From: Spirochaetaceae bacterium
GTDB lineage: Bacteria; Spirochaetota; Spirochaetia; Treponematales; Treponemataceae
Assembly (NCBI GenBank): GCA_017622135.1
Contig: JAGARR010000038.1
Location: forward strand, 1-56,158
Length of the DNA stretch: 56,158 nt
Reading direction: 5' to 3'
The translations under genes were made by a program, and so were the position numbers. The number at the start of each line of letters is the position of its first letter. Positions within the stretch are counted from its first letter, which is position 1. The notes under the pieces are model-generated. The model did not search any database and had not been told where the DNA came from. It saw only the letters and a list, made by a program, of their open reading frames with translations. Shown in pieces: positions 7,326-16,148 of the stretch.

Positions 7326-7354
7326 TTGACTTTTCCTCCAAACAGCTGTATACT
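7326..7354 (+). promoter_or_regulatory. Promoter of the FliL-domain gene
   Basis: TTGACT (7326-7331), a 17-nt spacer and TATACT (7349-7354), 43 nt before the ATG at 7398. Confidence 0.75.
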
Positions 7355-7397
7355 ACTACTTATCTAGTAATAAATATACTTTCATGGAGGCGGTTAG

Positions 7398-9023
7398 ATG
7401 AGAAGAATTTTTGCTTGTGCGCTGCTTTTTTCCTGCGCCCTGCTCCTCTGGGCAGACCTGCGGTACGTGGAAATCGGTTCAATCGGAAACGCTCCCTCAG
7501 TGCGGGTGGAAAATATTGGGGACCTGCAATTTCTGATAAAGCATCATGGAATCGAGGTTGGCTATCTTTTGAAGGGGAAGGAAAATCCATCTGATGTCCG
7601 GCTCGTCGTCATGGGGGACGGAACCTATTTTTTCTTCGACATGAACGGGCACCTCAGCATAGAAGGCTATCTTGCAGGAGAAAGGGGCGGATTCAGGAAC
7701 GGCCTTGACTTTCAGGAGGCGGTGGAGCTGGGCTTGACCCAAGCCGCCAAGCCAGACTCGGCGTGCTACTATTTCTACAAGCGGAATCAGTTCAAGTCCG
7801 TGGAGGACTGCACGGATGCCTTCAAGAAGGGCTTTGCCTTTCGGGAGACACAGTGGACTGCCCGCAATGGCCGGGAGGAGGTAAAGGTGGAAGGCACGGA
7901 GTCTTCCGCTTACTATCGGGCGGTGGCGGCCCAGCTTGCAGACTACAAGGAGTACCAGGAATTCATGCCGGGCTTGGAGCGTGGCTTCAAGACAAAGGCG
8001 GACATTCTGGATGCCAAGAAGAAGGGATTCGGCGAGGCAAGGGGACACGAGTATTACACCGCCATGGAGCGTGGCTTCTCAAAATACAAGGACTACAAGG
8101 CGGCTACCGACCTGGGGTTGGAAAGCCAAGCCTCCTACGACACCTACTGCAAGATTGTGGCGGAGGTGGAGTCCATCATGAAGCGGGAAAAGCTGGAGAG
8201 GCGGGAGGCCATCATCTACTTTTACCTGTGCCAGATTCCCAAGGGACAGCAGTCCTTTGAGGTGCTGACAAAGACCCTTGAGAAAATGCAGGGGGAGCAG
8301 GACGCCACCCTGACCAAGGCACTGGACCTGTACTACAGCGACATCCCCAGCCTGGAGGAGTGGAACAAGAGCCGCAGCCGCAGCTACACCTCCCGCAGCT
8401 ACCACTTGAAGTCCGTCAGCAGCCTCCTTTCCAGCTCCAGCCTCGCCAGCTTCTTCAAGACCGTGGACACCAGCGGAATCGGCAGGTATGACGAGGCAAG
8501 CGGGATTTTCACACGGAACGGCAGCAGCTTCATCGAGCTGGCGACACAGGCGAGACAGCCATCCCCACCGAATCAGGTTCCGGCGAGTGGCGGGCAGACC
8601 GCAGGGCTTCCCCTGATTCCTGAGTGCGGCATTGTGGACTGGATTGGCGGCAACACCTCCCGGCAGGCGGTAATTCCCGTGTCCCAAGAGTATGTGGGGA
8701 GGCGGGAGGTTTTGGACTGGCACACCTCCTTGGGGCAGATTGCCACTCGCACAAATGATGCAATTCCTGCCAGCGTGATTGTGGAGGTTGTGCTAGGCTA
8801 CAAGCAGGCGGACAAAGCCGCATCAACTGAGATTACCCAACGCCAGACTGAAATCAAGGAGTATTTACGGCGGTATTTTACTGCGTTGACTGTAGAGGAT
8901 TTGCGGCCTCACAATGAAGAGGAACGCCGCAGTGAGATTCGCAATGCCATCAATGACCACATCCTGAGTTCCTCAGAGATTCGTGACGTGCGCTTTTTGA
9001 ACTTGCAGGTAATTGAGCGGTGA
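7398..9023 (+). CDS. Secreted repeat protein with a C-terminal FliL-like domain
   Basis: 541 aa. A cleavable signal peptide is likely (MRRIFACALLFSCALLLWA). From about 95 to 260 there are degenerate repeats built on a pattern like Y..A...GF: FQEAVELGL, CTDAFKKGF, FMPGLERGF, ILDAKKKGF, YYTAMERGF, YKAATDLGL. A Ser-rich segment follows (about 325-360). The last 85 residues or so look like the periplasmic domain of FliL, the flagellar stator-associated protein, with phrases such as VIVEVVLGYK, TEIKEYLRRYF, LRPHNEEERR and SEIRDVRFLNLQVIE. Ordinary FliL is about 150-180 aa with one N-terminal membrane anchor, so this is an unusual fusion. The ribosome binding site GGAGG and the start are clear. No other flagellar gene is nearby. 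Confidence 0.75.
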   Translation: MRRIFACALLFSCALLLWADLRYVEIGSIGNAPSVRVENIGDLQFLIKHHGIEVGYLLKGKENPSDVRLVVMGDGTYFFFDMNGHLSIEGYLAGERGGFRNGLDFQEAVELGLTQAAKPDSACYYFYKRNQFKSVEDCTDAFKKGFAFRETQWTARNGREEVKVEGTESSAYYRAVAAQLADYKEYQEFMPGLERGFKTKADILDAKKKGFGEARGHEYYTAMERGFSKYKDYKAATDLGLESQASYDTYCKIVAEVESIMKREKLERREAIIYFYLCQIPKGQQSFEVLTKTLEKMQGEQDATLTKALDLYYSDIPSLEEWNKSRSRSYTSRSYHLKSVSSLLSSSSLASFFKTVDTSGIGRYDEASGIFTRNGSSFIELATQARQPSPPNQVPASGGQTAGLPLIPECGIVDWIGGNTSRQAVIPVSQEYVGRREVLDWHTSLGQIATRTNDAIPASVIVEVVLGYKQADKAASTEITQRQTEIKEYLRRYFTALTVEDLRPHNEEERRSEIRNAINDHILSSSEIRDVRFLNLQVIER

Positions 9024-9037
9024 TAGGGGGAAACACC

Positions 9038-9088
9038 CTCCACAGTTATTTTTGCAAATTTTTACAGAGCAAAATAATAACCGTGGAG
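9038..9088 (+). other. Long imperfect inverted repeat between two genes
   Basis: CTCCACAGTTATTTTT (9038-9053) pairs with AAAATAATAACCGTGGAG (9071-9088) with two small bulges. It follows the FliL-domain gene by 15 nt and could end or attenuate transcription, although there is no T run after the right arm. Confidence 0.5.
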
Positions 9089-9150
9089 AGGATTGTCTTA
9101 TCCTGTGAAAGCTAGTTACAATGTGTCTAAATCAATCTTTGGAGGAAGAC

Positions 9151-10152
9151 ATGGAGCGTACACCGTATAACATCGCCTTGTTGGACATCTTTTTGCAGGC
9201 TATGGGCGAGGGGTTTGCCAAAAATGTACTGTGCTTTGAAGGAAATGGAGGATTGGATCCGAACAACTTCAAGCAGAAAGTTAGTAAGATGAGGGAGGGG
9301 AATATAAAGCAAGCAAAGGAAGTGAGAGATAGCGTGTCGATTGGTCTCCGTCGGTTTGTTGACGGTGCTGCCACTGACAGCACGGAAAAGTATTGTAGGA
9401 AGGAGGGCTCCGACAAATACACGAATTTCTTCCGTGGATTATGGCTTCCTTTGGATTTTCCTTTGAAGAAGATTTTGCCGGAGAATTTCTTTTACGAAGA
9501 GAACGAGGCTGTGCTTGCCTACCAGGTTGCCCAGTGGCTTGTAAAAAGCTGCGAGAAGGAGGCAGGCTGTTCCATTGACCCTAGGGATGTTCCGGGATAC
9601 CAGACTCTGACTTTAGAAGACCGAAAAAAATATGATGAGCAAGTGCAGCAGGTTTTCCGGCCTGAGTATTACTCCGCCCTGTGGGATGTGGTGAAGCATG
9701 GAGCAGGAAATAAGACCTTCTACAAGTGGCCCATAGATGAACTGTACAAGGAATGTGATGGGCAAAAGCAAAAAATCGATGAAATCATAAGGTATGTGTT
9801 TAGGGACAATGACGGAAACGTTTCTTCAACCTTCAAAAAGCTGAAGGTTGAATCGGGAGTGAGGCAGTGGACTACCTTTGACAAGCTTTTTCAGAACGAG
9901 CTGAAAGATGATGAATTGAAGGCGAAGCTCCAAGATGGCAATCTCTTGGAGAGATACCAGGTTTTCCAAAGCAGGATGATAAACGCCTTTGTGCTGGAAA
10001 ACCTGCGGGCTGTCCTTCCTAGAGAAGTTGGGAACGATCTTGCAATCAAAATCTTTGAGTTACTGTTCCGTCACGTAAAAGGTGAGCCGGTTGACTTGAA
10101 GGCAGAATTCCTTGTTCCAGAGCATGACAGGAAGACAACGGAAGATAACTAG
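9151..10152 (+). CDS. Conserved-looking protein of unknown function
   Basis: 333 aa from the ATG at 9151. An in-frame ATG at 9121 is less likely because GGAGG (9141-9145) sits 5 nt before 9151. There is no signal peptide or membrane segment, so it is probably cytoplasmic. The sequence is mixed helical and Lys/Glu-rich, with cysteines in the first half (VLCFEG, KYCRKEG, KSCEKEAGC) but no metal-binding spacing that I recognise. The gene is followed by a lipoprotein gene 38 nt on. I do not recognise the family. Confidence 0.65.
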   Translation: MERTPYNIALLDIFLQAMGEGFAKNVLCFEGNGGLDPNNFKQKVSKMREGNIKQAKEVRDSVSIGLRRFVDGAATDSTEKYCRKEGSDKYTNFFRGLWLPLDFPLKKILPENFFYEENEAVLAYQVAQWLVKSCEKEAGCSIDPRDVPGYQTLTLEDRKKYDEQVQQVFRPEYYSALWDVVKHGAGNKTFYKWPIDELYKECDGQKQKIDEIIRYVFRDNDGNVSSTFKKLKVESGVRQWTTFDKLFQNELKDDELKAKLQDGNLLERYQVFQSRMINAFVLENLRAVLPREVGNDLAIKIFELLFRHVKGEPVDLKAEFLVPEHDRKTTEDN

Positions 10153-10190
10153 GAGGTTGCACCTGCAACTTTCGGCTATGGAGGATTTAC

Positions 10191-11633
10191 ATGAAGAATT
10201 TTTCTAAGAGGTTTTGCATGGGGCGGCTGGTGCTGCTCCCCTTGGCACTTGCCATGATTTTGTCCGGCTGCCAGTCGGTGCAGGAAAAGCTGGAGGACTT
10301 GTTCGGTAGTTCCGGTTCATCCTCTCAGGGGACTCCGTTGGGAAAGGAGTATGACGGGCAACGTGGGACGGCTATCACCCTGCAGCCGCTGCCAGTGCCC
10401 AAGTCCTACGAGAAGGCCTATTCCTACCGCACCGACGTTGCGGACAAGGCCATGTCAGCCTTCATAAAGCGGCGGGAGGTGGACTCCCTGCGCGACACAA
10501 ACCCCAGCGGCTGGCTGCGTACCGTGGTGGAGGAAATCAATCGGGTGGCAAAAAATGACTTTGAGAAGGCAAGGCTGGCCCACGATGTGGTGGCGGTGCT
10601 GATTTCCTACGATGCCGCCAGCTATTGGTCAGGAAGCCTGCCGCCACAGGATTTTGCCAGCGTCATCAAGTCCTGCAAGGCGGTGTGCGAGGGCTACGCC
10701 GCCGTCTACCAACGTCTGTGCGACAGTCTCAAGCTTCCCTGCAAGACCATCCATGGCTATGCCCGTGGTGTGGGAACAAGCCTTGCCAACGAAACCAAGG
10801 TCACCGAATCAAACCATGCCTGGAATCGGGTTCAGCTGGAGGGCGACTGGTATCTGGTGGACTGCACCTGGGATGCGGGGCACATGGAGGGCAAGACCGC
10901 CAGGCAAAGCTACAACACCGACTGGCTCTTCCTGCGGCCTGAGCACTTTATCTACAGCCACCTGCCCCAACGGCAGCAAGACCAACTTCTGGCAACGCCC
11001 CTTTCTCCACAGGACTTTGCCAAGCTGCCGGACCTGCGTCCCAAGTTCTTCCAGGTGGCCAAGGATTTTGCACCCCTGCCCGCCAAGACAAACCAGGCGG
11101 ACGGAGCTCTGGCCATGGAATTCAGGGAACGGGCTGGCTTCCAGCTGGACTTTACCCTGCGGAGCCTGGACTCTGGCCGCCCCGCCAGCAACTCCCTCAT
11201 GGTGCGGCGTCAGCCAGGCGGTCTGACCAAGGCGGAATTCAGCTTTCCGTCGGCGGGACTTTACGTGGTGGATGTGTTCTGGCGCAAGGTTGGCGGACGG
11301 CAGGGAACCAGCTGCGGCCAGTTTTTGGTGGAGTCAAGCCAAGCGGGTGGCGTGCAGTATCCCGCCCTGTTCCCGGTGGACGGCGTGGAGGTGCAGTCCC
11401 CTCTGACCATGCCCTTGTCTGCCGGAACCACCGTCCAGTTCAAGGTAGCCGCTCCCCAGAAAAAATTTGTGGCGGTCATCTACGGCAGCACCTACATCCA
11501 GCTTGAGAGCGACGGCAGGGGCAACTTTTCCGGCCAGGTTTCCGTCCCCCACACCGCAAGGGACATTTCCATCGGCGTGGCAAATTCCCAGCGGGGAAGC
11601 TATCAGATTGTTGCAAAGTATTCAGTAAAGTAG
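10191..11633 (+). CDS. Lipoprotein with a transglutaminase-like domain
   Basis: 480 aa. The signal ends in lipobox LSGC (Cys at about 27). A transglutaminase-like (kyphoscoliosis peptidase-type) core at about 160-245 has the expected catalytic trio: Cys in CKAVCEGYA, His in NHAWNRV, Asp in LVDCTWD. A C-terminal part (about 300-480) looks like two beta-sandwich modules (LYVVDVFWRKVGG and TVQFKVAAPQKKFVAVIYG). Extracytoplasmic proteins of this type are thought to act as peptidases or cross-linkers. The ribosome binding site GGAGG is good. The codons are GC-rich, unlike the two unknown genes on either side. Confidence 0.85.
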   Translation: MKNFSKRFCMGRLVLLPLALAMILSGCQSVQEKLEDLFGSSGSSSQGTPLGKEYDGQRGTAITLQPLPVPKSYEKAYSYRTDVADKAMSAFIKRREVDSLRDTNPSGWLRTVVEEINRVAKNDFEKARLAHDVVAVLISYDAASYWSGSLPPQDFASVIKSCKAVCEGYAAVYQRLCDSLKLPCKTIHGYARGVGTSLANETKVTESNHAWNRVQLEGDWYLVDCTWDAGHMEGKTARQSYNTDWLFLRPEHFIYSHLPQRQQDQLLATPLSPQDFAKLPDLRPKFFQVAKDFAPLPAKTNQADGALAMEFRERAGFQLDFTLRSLDSGRPASNSLMVRRQPGGLTKAEFSFPSAGLYVVDVFWRKVGGRQGTSCGQFLVESSQAGGVQYPALFPVDGVEVQSPLTMPLSAGTTVQFKVAAPQKKFVAVIYGSTYIQLESDGRGNFSGQVSVPHTARDISIGVANSQRGSYQIVAKYSVK

Positions 11634-11651
11634 GAGAGGGAAGGAATAAAG

Positions 11652-12386
11652 ATGGGAAAGACTTGTTGGATTTGCAGGAATACGGAGGATTATTTCCTTA
11701 ACCAAAAAGAGGAACTTCTGAAATCGACTCAAAATGAAATCAATGAATGCGAAAGATTCGAGGAAAATATTCTTGAGGAAACAAAAGATAGATTGGGGTT
11801 CACGGATGAAAAAAAGGAAAGGGTAAGAAATATAAGTGACGTTTATACAAAGATGACGCTCACCGCCATCTTGGAAAACAAGCAAAGTTTTTTACAGCTC
11901 GAACCTTCTCTGGAAATCATCTTTCATTACATTGATGCTTTTAACTTGATGCGGGATGAGTCGAGGAGAAAAGGAATCTACCCGAGAAAGAATGAGGTGG
12001 AAAGCGCTACTTTCAAGATACTGAAAGATGCTATAGAATTATACCTGCAAGAACCTCTTGAAAGCAGGTATTCAAATGACCTGATGAGGAACGAGTCGAG
12101 GAAAAAAGCACTCTACCTGAGAAAAAGTGAGTTGGAAAGAATCTCTACTTTTTTCATAGAAAAGGAAATGACAGCACAATCCCTTGATTCCATGTTCTCC
12201 AAATCGTCCTCTTTCTCCTTCTCAAGGCTTGGTTTCAATATTCACAAAAGAATATATCTATGTCCATTTTGCTTGGCCTTATTTGCGGAGGCGGCCTCAG
12301 CCTCTTTTGATGTAAGGGATGCCCAAATCAAAGCTATGGAAGCCGCAGCCCTTGACGATGACTGGGATGATGACGACTGGGACTGA
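11652..12386 (+). CDS. Unknown protein with two CxxC pairs and an acidic tail
   Basis: 244 aa, beginning MGKTCWICRN, with a second CxxC in YLCPFCLALF near the C-terminus. The four cysteines could form one zinc site that brings the ends together. Between them is an internal duplication of about 45 residues: LMRDESRRKGIYPRKNEVE and LMRNESRKKALYLRKSELE. The last ten residues are DDDWDDDDWD, an acidic/Trp tail that may bind a partner. The ribosome binding site lies within GGGAAGGAA. I do not recognise the family. It lies 18 nt after the transglutaminase-like gene, so they may be co-transcribed. Confidence 0.65.
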   Translation: MGKTCWICRNTEDYFLNQKEELLKSTQNEINECERFEENILEETKDRLGFTDEKKERVRNISDVYTKMTLTAILENKQSFLQLEPSLEIIFHYIDAFNLMRDESRRKGIYPRKNEVESATFKILKDAIELYLQEPLESRYSNDLMRNESRKKALYLRKSELERISTFFIEKEMTAQSLDSMFSKSSSFSFSRLGFNIHKRIYLCPFCLALFAEAASASFDVRDAQIKAMEAAALDDDWDDDDWD

Positions 12387-12544
12387 GGAGACTTGTATTA
12401 GCAATGGCAGTAACAACAGGCTTTCTTATTCCGTCTAATGGACTATCTCGTATTCCGGTCTTGCTGTGGTAAGGAATAGTCCCCAAAAAACGAGCGGAGC
12501 TTCCAACGCACACTTGAAATCTCCGCCCCTCCTTCAAACCAAAC

Positions 12545-14017
12545 TCACTCCGCCTTGAACACCTCCCGGCCGCCGTGGTAGGTGGCCAGCACCTTGCCCG
12601 TGAGGGTGGCTCCCTCCAGCGGGGTGTACTTGCCCTTGGAGGCAAAGTCTTTTCCGTGGACTATCCACTGGGCGGCGGGGTCGCAGAGCACCAGGTCCGC
12701 CACAAAGCCCTGCTCCAGAAGGCCACGAGGTTCCTCCCCGTGGTGCAGTCCCAGGATGCGGGCGGGATTGGCGGCCATAAGGCGGGAAAGCTGGCTGGCC
12801 GTGATGGTGCGTCCGTCGGTGGCACCGTTTATTCCCTGAACCAGAACCGAATTGCACACTCCGTAGGCTGTCTCCAGGCCGGAAAAGCCCGGGGCTCCGT
12901 TGGCCTTGTCCTGGGCGGTGTGGGGGGCGTGGTCCGTGGATATGCAGTCGGCAGTACCGTCCAGCAGGGCATGAATCATGGCCTGTCGGTCCTGTTCGCT
13001 GCGGAGGGGCGGGTTCACGATGTGCCGCAAGCTGGGGTCATTTTCTGCAACGCTAAGTCCCAGATGATGGGGCGTTACCTCGCCGGTGACAGCCCAGCCC
13101 CTGTCCTTTGCGGCACGGATGGCATCCATGGCTCCTGCTGTGCTCACGTGGGAAAGGTGGAGCTGGCAGCCAGCCCGATGTGCAAGGCGAATGTTCCGCT
13201 CCGTGGCGATGTCCTCTGCCAAAGATAGAAGCCTGTTGGCTTCTTCCAAGGAAGCGAGGGCCTTTTTGATTTCAGGGTTGCTGGAAGCTGTGGCGGCGGG
13301 AATGGCGCCCAGTGCCGCTTCTTCCATGGGAGCCTGTTCCGCAAAGATGTCGGTGGCAACCTTTCGGTATGGTCGGGCCGCCGCCGCCAAGCTCATGTCC
13401 TCGCTGTGGCAGGCCACGGTGAGCTTCTTTTGTCCGCAAATTTTCATGGCTTCCAGCATGGTGGCTGCGGATTCCACGTCCTTGCCGTCCTCGGTGGCCA
13501 TGGCAACCTGTCCTGCTGAAGGTGGCGTTCCCGGCTCAAAGGTTGGCAGCTGTTGCAGGTGGCTGGTGTCGTTGCCAGAGTAATCTCTGGTGAGGGTGAT
13601 GGTCTGAACTACATCGGCGATTCCAAAAGCGTGGGCATCCCTGCAAACCTGTTCCACCAGCTCCTTGGAGGAAATGGCGGGGATTGTGTTGGGCATTAAG
13701 ACCAAGGTTCCGAATCCGCCAGCCGCCGCCGCCTGCAATGCGGTGGACAATTCCTCCTTCTGGCTCTGGCCCGGATAGCGGAAGTGGGCGTGGAGGTCGA
13801 TGAAGGCGGGCTGCAAAATCATTCCGTGGCAGTCAATGCAATTGATGGCGGCTGAATCCACGCCGGGAAAAAAGCCTTCCGCCAGAGTCCTCGCCGTCTC
13901 GGCTGAAAAATTTCCCTTCACCACAGCGGCAATCCGTCCTTCCTCCACCAAAAGCATACCGGGTGAATCTGTGGTGGCATCCACCAGCCGCGCATTGTAA
14001 AAGCAGATTTTATTCAT
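12545..14017 (-). CDS. pyrC: Dihydroorotase (type I)
   Basis: 490 aa from the ATG at 14017; an upstream in-frame start lacks a ribosome binding site, whereas GGAGGA precedes 14017. It catalyses reversible cyclisation of carbamoyl-aspartate to dihydroorotate in pyrimidine synthesis. Amidohydrolase motifs are in order: the metal-binding HxH in FIDLHAHFRYPG, ACHSED, the His of LHLSHVSTAGAMD, TGEVTPHHLGL, and the catalytic Asp in CISTDHAPH. The long form and these motifs fit the class I (Thermus/Bacillus-like) enzymes. No other pyr gene is adjacent. The carbamylated Lys position is not evident by eye. Confidence 0.9.
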   Translation of the reverse strand: MNKICFYNARLVDATTDSPGMLLVEEGRIAAVVKGNFSAETARTLAEGFFPGVDSAAINCIDCHGMILQPAFIDLHAHFRYPGQSQKEELSTALQAAAAGGFGTLVLMPNTIPAISSKELVEQVCRDAHAFGIADVVQTITLTRDYSGNDTSHLQQLPTFEPGTPPSAGQVAMATEDGKDVESAATMLEAMKICGQKKLTVACHSEDMSLAAAARPYRKVATDIFAEQAPMEEAALGAIPAATASSNPEIKKALASLEEANRLLSLAEDIATERNIRLAHRAGCQLHLSHVSTAGAMDAIRAAKDRGWAVTGEVTPHHLGLSVAENDPSLRHIVNPPLRSEQDRQAMIHALLDGTADCISTDHAPHTAQDKANGAPGFSGLETAYGVCNSVLVQGINGATDGRTITASQLSRLMAANPARILGLHHGEEPRGLLEQGFVADLVLCDPAAQWIVHGKDFASKGKYTPLEGATLTGKVLATYHGGREVFKAE

Positions 14018-14172
14018 GGTTTTGGCTCCTCCTTCCACTCGATGCCGCAAGAATTTCGCCTTGGGCTCAACTATGTTTCCTCAGCATACATGCCACGCAT
14101 TCCGCCGCCTTCTACAATAACCGATGTTTTTCCATGGCAGTCATTGTATCACAGGAGTCCCTTAGAGTATAG

Positions 14173-14559
14173 CTATAGGCTTGGGGTGCCTCCGGTAATA
14201 ACTTCACCCTTCCACTGACGAATCCCGCCAGCTTCCACAATATTGGTGTAGCCTAACTTGATGAGCTTTCTGGCGGCCTGTTTACTTCTGTTGCCACTGC
14301 GGCAATAAATGTAAATTCGTTGACCCTTGTCTGGCAGGGCGGTAATTTCTTGTTGGCCAATTGTTTCGTTGGGGATACAGATGGCTCCGGGAATGTGGCC
14401 ATTGACAAATTCCTCTGGGGTGCGAACATCCAGCAGGATAAAATCCTTTTCTGTTTGGAGCCTTTGGCCTAGTTCGTCCATAGTGATTTGGGGAAAGTCA
14501 CCACCAAAACAGGATGCTAGTAAAAAGGTGCTTAAAAGTAACAAAACAATTTTTTTCAC
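14173..14559 (-). CDS. Rhodanese-domain lipoprotein
   Basis: 128 aa. A lipoprotein signal (lipobox LASC) precedes a single rhodanese domain. Motifs are the substrate-side phrase LLDVRTPEEF and the active-site loop YCRSGNRS with its Cys. The domain moves sulfane sulfur to acceptors such as cyanide or thiols; here it would act at the membrane surface. It follows a paralogous rhodanese gene, with 36 nt between them. Confidence 0.88.
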   Translation of the reverse strand: MKKIVLLLLSTFLLASCFGGDFPQITMDELGQRLQTEKDFILLDVRTPEEFVNGHIPGAICIPNETIGQQEITALPDKGQRIYIYCRSGNRSKQAARKLIKLGYTNIVEAGGIRQWKGEVITGGTPSL

Positions 14560-14595
14560 CTAAATTCTCCTTGGTCTTAAGATAGTTTGATTGAT

Positions 14596-14961
14596 TTATT
14601 CCAACTTACCTTGCCAGTCCATAATTCCACCGCATTCAACAATATTGGTGTAGCCCTGGCTGGCAAGATAATTCGCTGCCATCATGCTGCGCATTCCACT
14701 GTGGCAGTACATAAAAATCAGCTGCTCCTTATTGGGCAACCTTGTGGCAGCAAGGCGGGCAATCTCTTCGTTGGGAATGCAGATGGCACCGGGAATATGC
14801 CCTTCTTCAAATTCTTCTGTGGTGCGAACGTCCAACAAGATGTAATCCGTTTCAGTTTCCAGCCTTTGTGCCAGGTCCTGCATGGTACTCTGCTGAAATT
14901 TTCCCTTGGCTCCCCCGCCGCAGAACATTTTTCCCAACATCATAGTTAAAGCTCTATTCAT
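14596..14961 (-). CDS. Rhodanese-domain protein
   Basis: 121 aa from the ATG at 14961. The in-frame ATG 9 nt upstream abuts the AGGAG site with no spacer, so it is less likely. The rhodanese motifs are LLDVRTTEEF and the active loop YCHSGMRS. It resembles the next gene closely (both share GHIPGAICIPNE and YTNIVE.GGI), so the pair is a tandem duplication. Unlike its neighbour it has no normal signal peptide and is probably cytoplasmic, so one activity is placed on each side of the membrane. Confidence 0.85.
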   Translation of the reverse strand: MNRALTMMLGKMFCGGGAKGKFQQSTMQDLAQRLETETDYILLDVRTTEEFEEGHIPGAICIPNEEIARLAATRLPNKEQLIFMYCHSGMRSMMAANYLASQGYTNIVECGGIMDWQGKLE

Positions 14962-15161
14962 TATTGTCATCTCCTAGTCAAGTTCTTTTGTAAAACTATT
15001 ATTCATAGAAGATAAGTAGGAAAAGACTTTTTTTCAAGTGAGTTGGTCACGGAGATGGTTTGATTGCATTGCAGGTAGTTGTCTGTTCTGCTGACAACCG
15101 GCTTCTCGGAGGAGCCATCAGTTCAATCGCTTCTTTACAAACTGGCTGAAGGCAGGATTGG

Positions 15162-15992
15162 CTACTGTTTCTGAGCCAGCTCCAGCACCGTCTCCAGTGG
15201 CAAATCCGTGCAGCGGGCAACTTTTTCTGGAGCGTCACCGTAAGAAAGAAATGCCCGTGCCGTCTCCAGCGCCTTCTGGTATGCACCCTCCTCACGGCCT
15301 GTGTGCAGTCCTTCTTCATAACCATCACGGCGGCATTCCATCATGCGGGATGTGTAGGTGAGATACATGCTTCGCTCCTCCTTTTCCTGCTTCAACTTGG
15401 AGATGGAGCTGTCCAGCTCCTTGGTGAAGGTTGTCTGGGCCGTCCGTTCTCTCACATAATCATAGAACAGACGCAGGTCGCCGTCAAGGCTGTCCAGGGC
15501 TTTGGCCGCAGTGTTGAGGAAAAGCTTCTCCGTGTCGTCATTGAGGAAGATGGGTTCGTCATCTTCGAGGCAGATGTTCTGGAACCGATAGAGCGGCTTG
15601 CCACGGTTGAAGGGGTCGAATGTGCAGATAAAGATAACGTAGTTTTGCTTCAAGTCGCTGTATTCAGAACCTTTTGGGGTGGTGTCGATGTCGGCGGCTG
15701 CTTGATAGTAGCGTGCTCTGCGAGGGAGGTCTCCGTGGTTTGAAGCCTGCATCTCCACGTTTATCACCTTGTTCTCGTCCCTCAAATACACATCCATGAT
15801 GATGCCCTTGGCGTTGGGGTCAATCTGGATGGCGTGGTGGCTGGTGAGAAACTTGATCCTGCCGATTTTCACCTTGAGAATCATTTCTAACAGGGTGCGA
15901 CAAAGCTTCTTGTTCCGCATGACCCGGGTGAAGATGAAGTCGTCGGTAATGTCCAAGTCTTCCCAGCGCTTGAATCTTGGTGTCTCGCTCAA
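15162..15992 (-). CDS. Rpn-family PD-(D/E)XK nuclease / putative transposase
   Basis: 276 aa with a TTG start (GGAGG 7 nt before it). The N-terminal domain matches the Rpn/PDDEXK_2 family: FKRWEDLDITDDFIFTRVM, IIMDVYLRDENKVINVEMQ (with the catalytic D...ExQ pattern) and LPRRARYYQAAAD. The helical C-terminus has the usual repeated YEEGLHTGREEGAYQ segment. Rpn proteins are DNases linked to recombination or defence and are often multicopy. The 190 nt after the stop have small hairpins (for example GTTGTC/GACAAC at about 15077-15099) but no gene. Confidence 0.85.
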   Translation of the reverse strand: MSETPRFKRWEDLDITDDFIFTRVMRNKKLCRTLLEMILKVKIGRIKFLTSHHAIQIDPNAKGIIMDVYLRDENKVINVEMQASNHGDLPRRARYYQAAADIDTTPKGSEYSDLKQNYVIFICTFDPFNRGKPLYRFQNICLEDDEPIFLNDDTEKLFLNTAAKALDSLDGDLRLFYDYVRERTAQTTFTKELDSSISKLKQEKEERSMYLTYTSRMMECRRDGYEEGLHTGREEGAYQKALETARAFLSYGDAPEKVARCTDLPLETVLELAQKQ

Positions 15993-16148
15993 ATGTGTGC
16001 CTCCATAAAATACCCTTTACTACTATTATTGTGTGAATCTGACAAAAAAATGCGTTTTTATGGGAAAAGAATTGATTTTTTTTGTGGAAAAATTTGTTGG
16101 AGGAGGCAGCCCCTTTTATAATCAGCATGATCTCAGTATACTATCCAC

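Noticed and set aside
8079..8723. Minus-strand open frame inside the FliL-domain gene
   Set aside because: No start signal, and the plus-strand gene is supported by a promoter, a ribosome binding site and a domain match.
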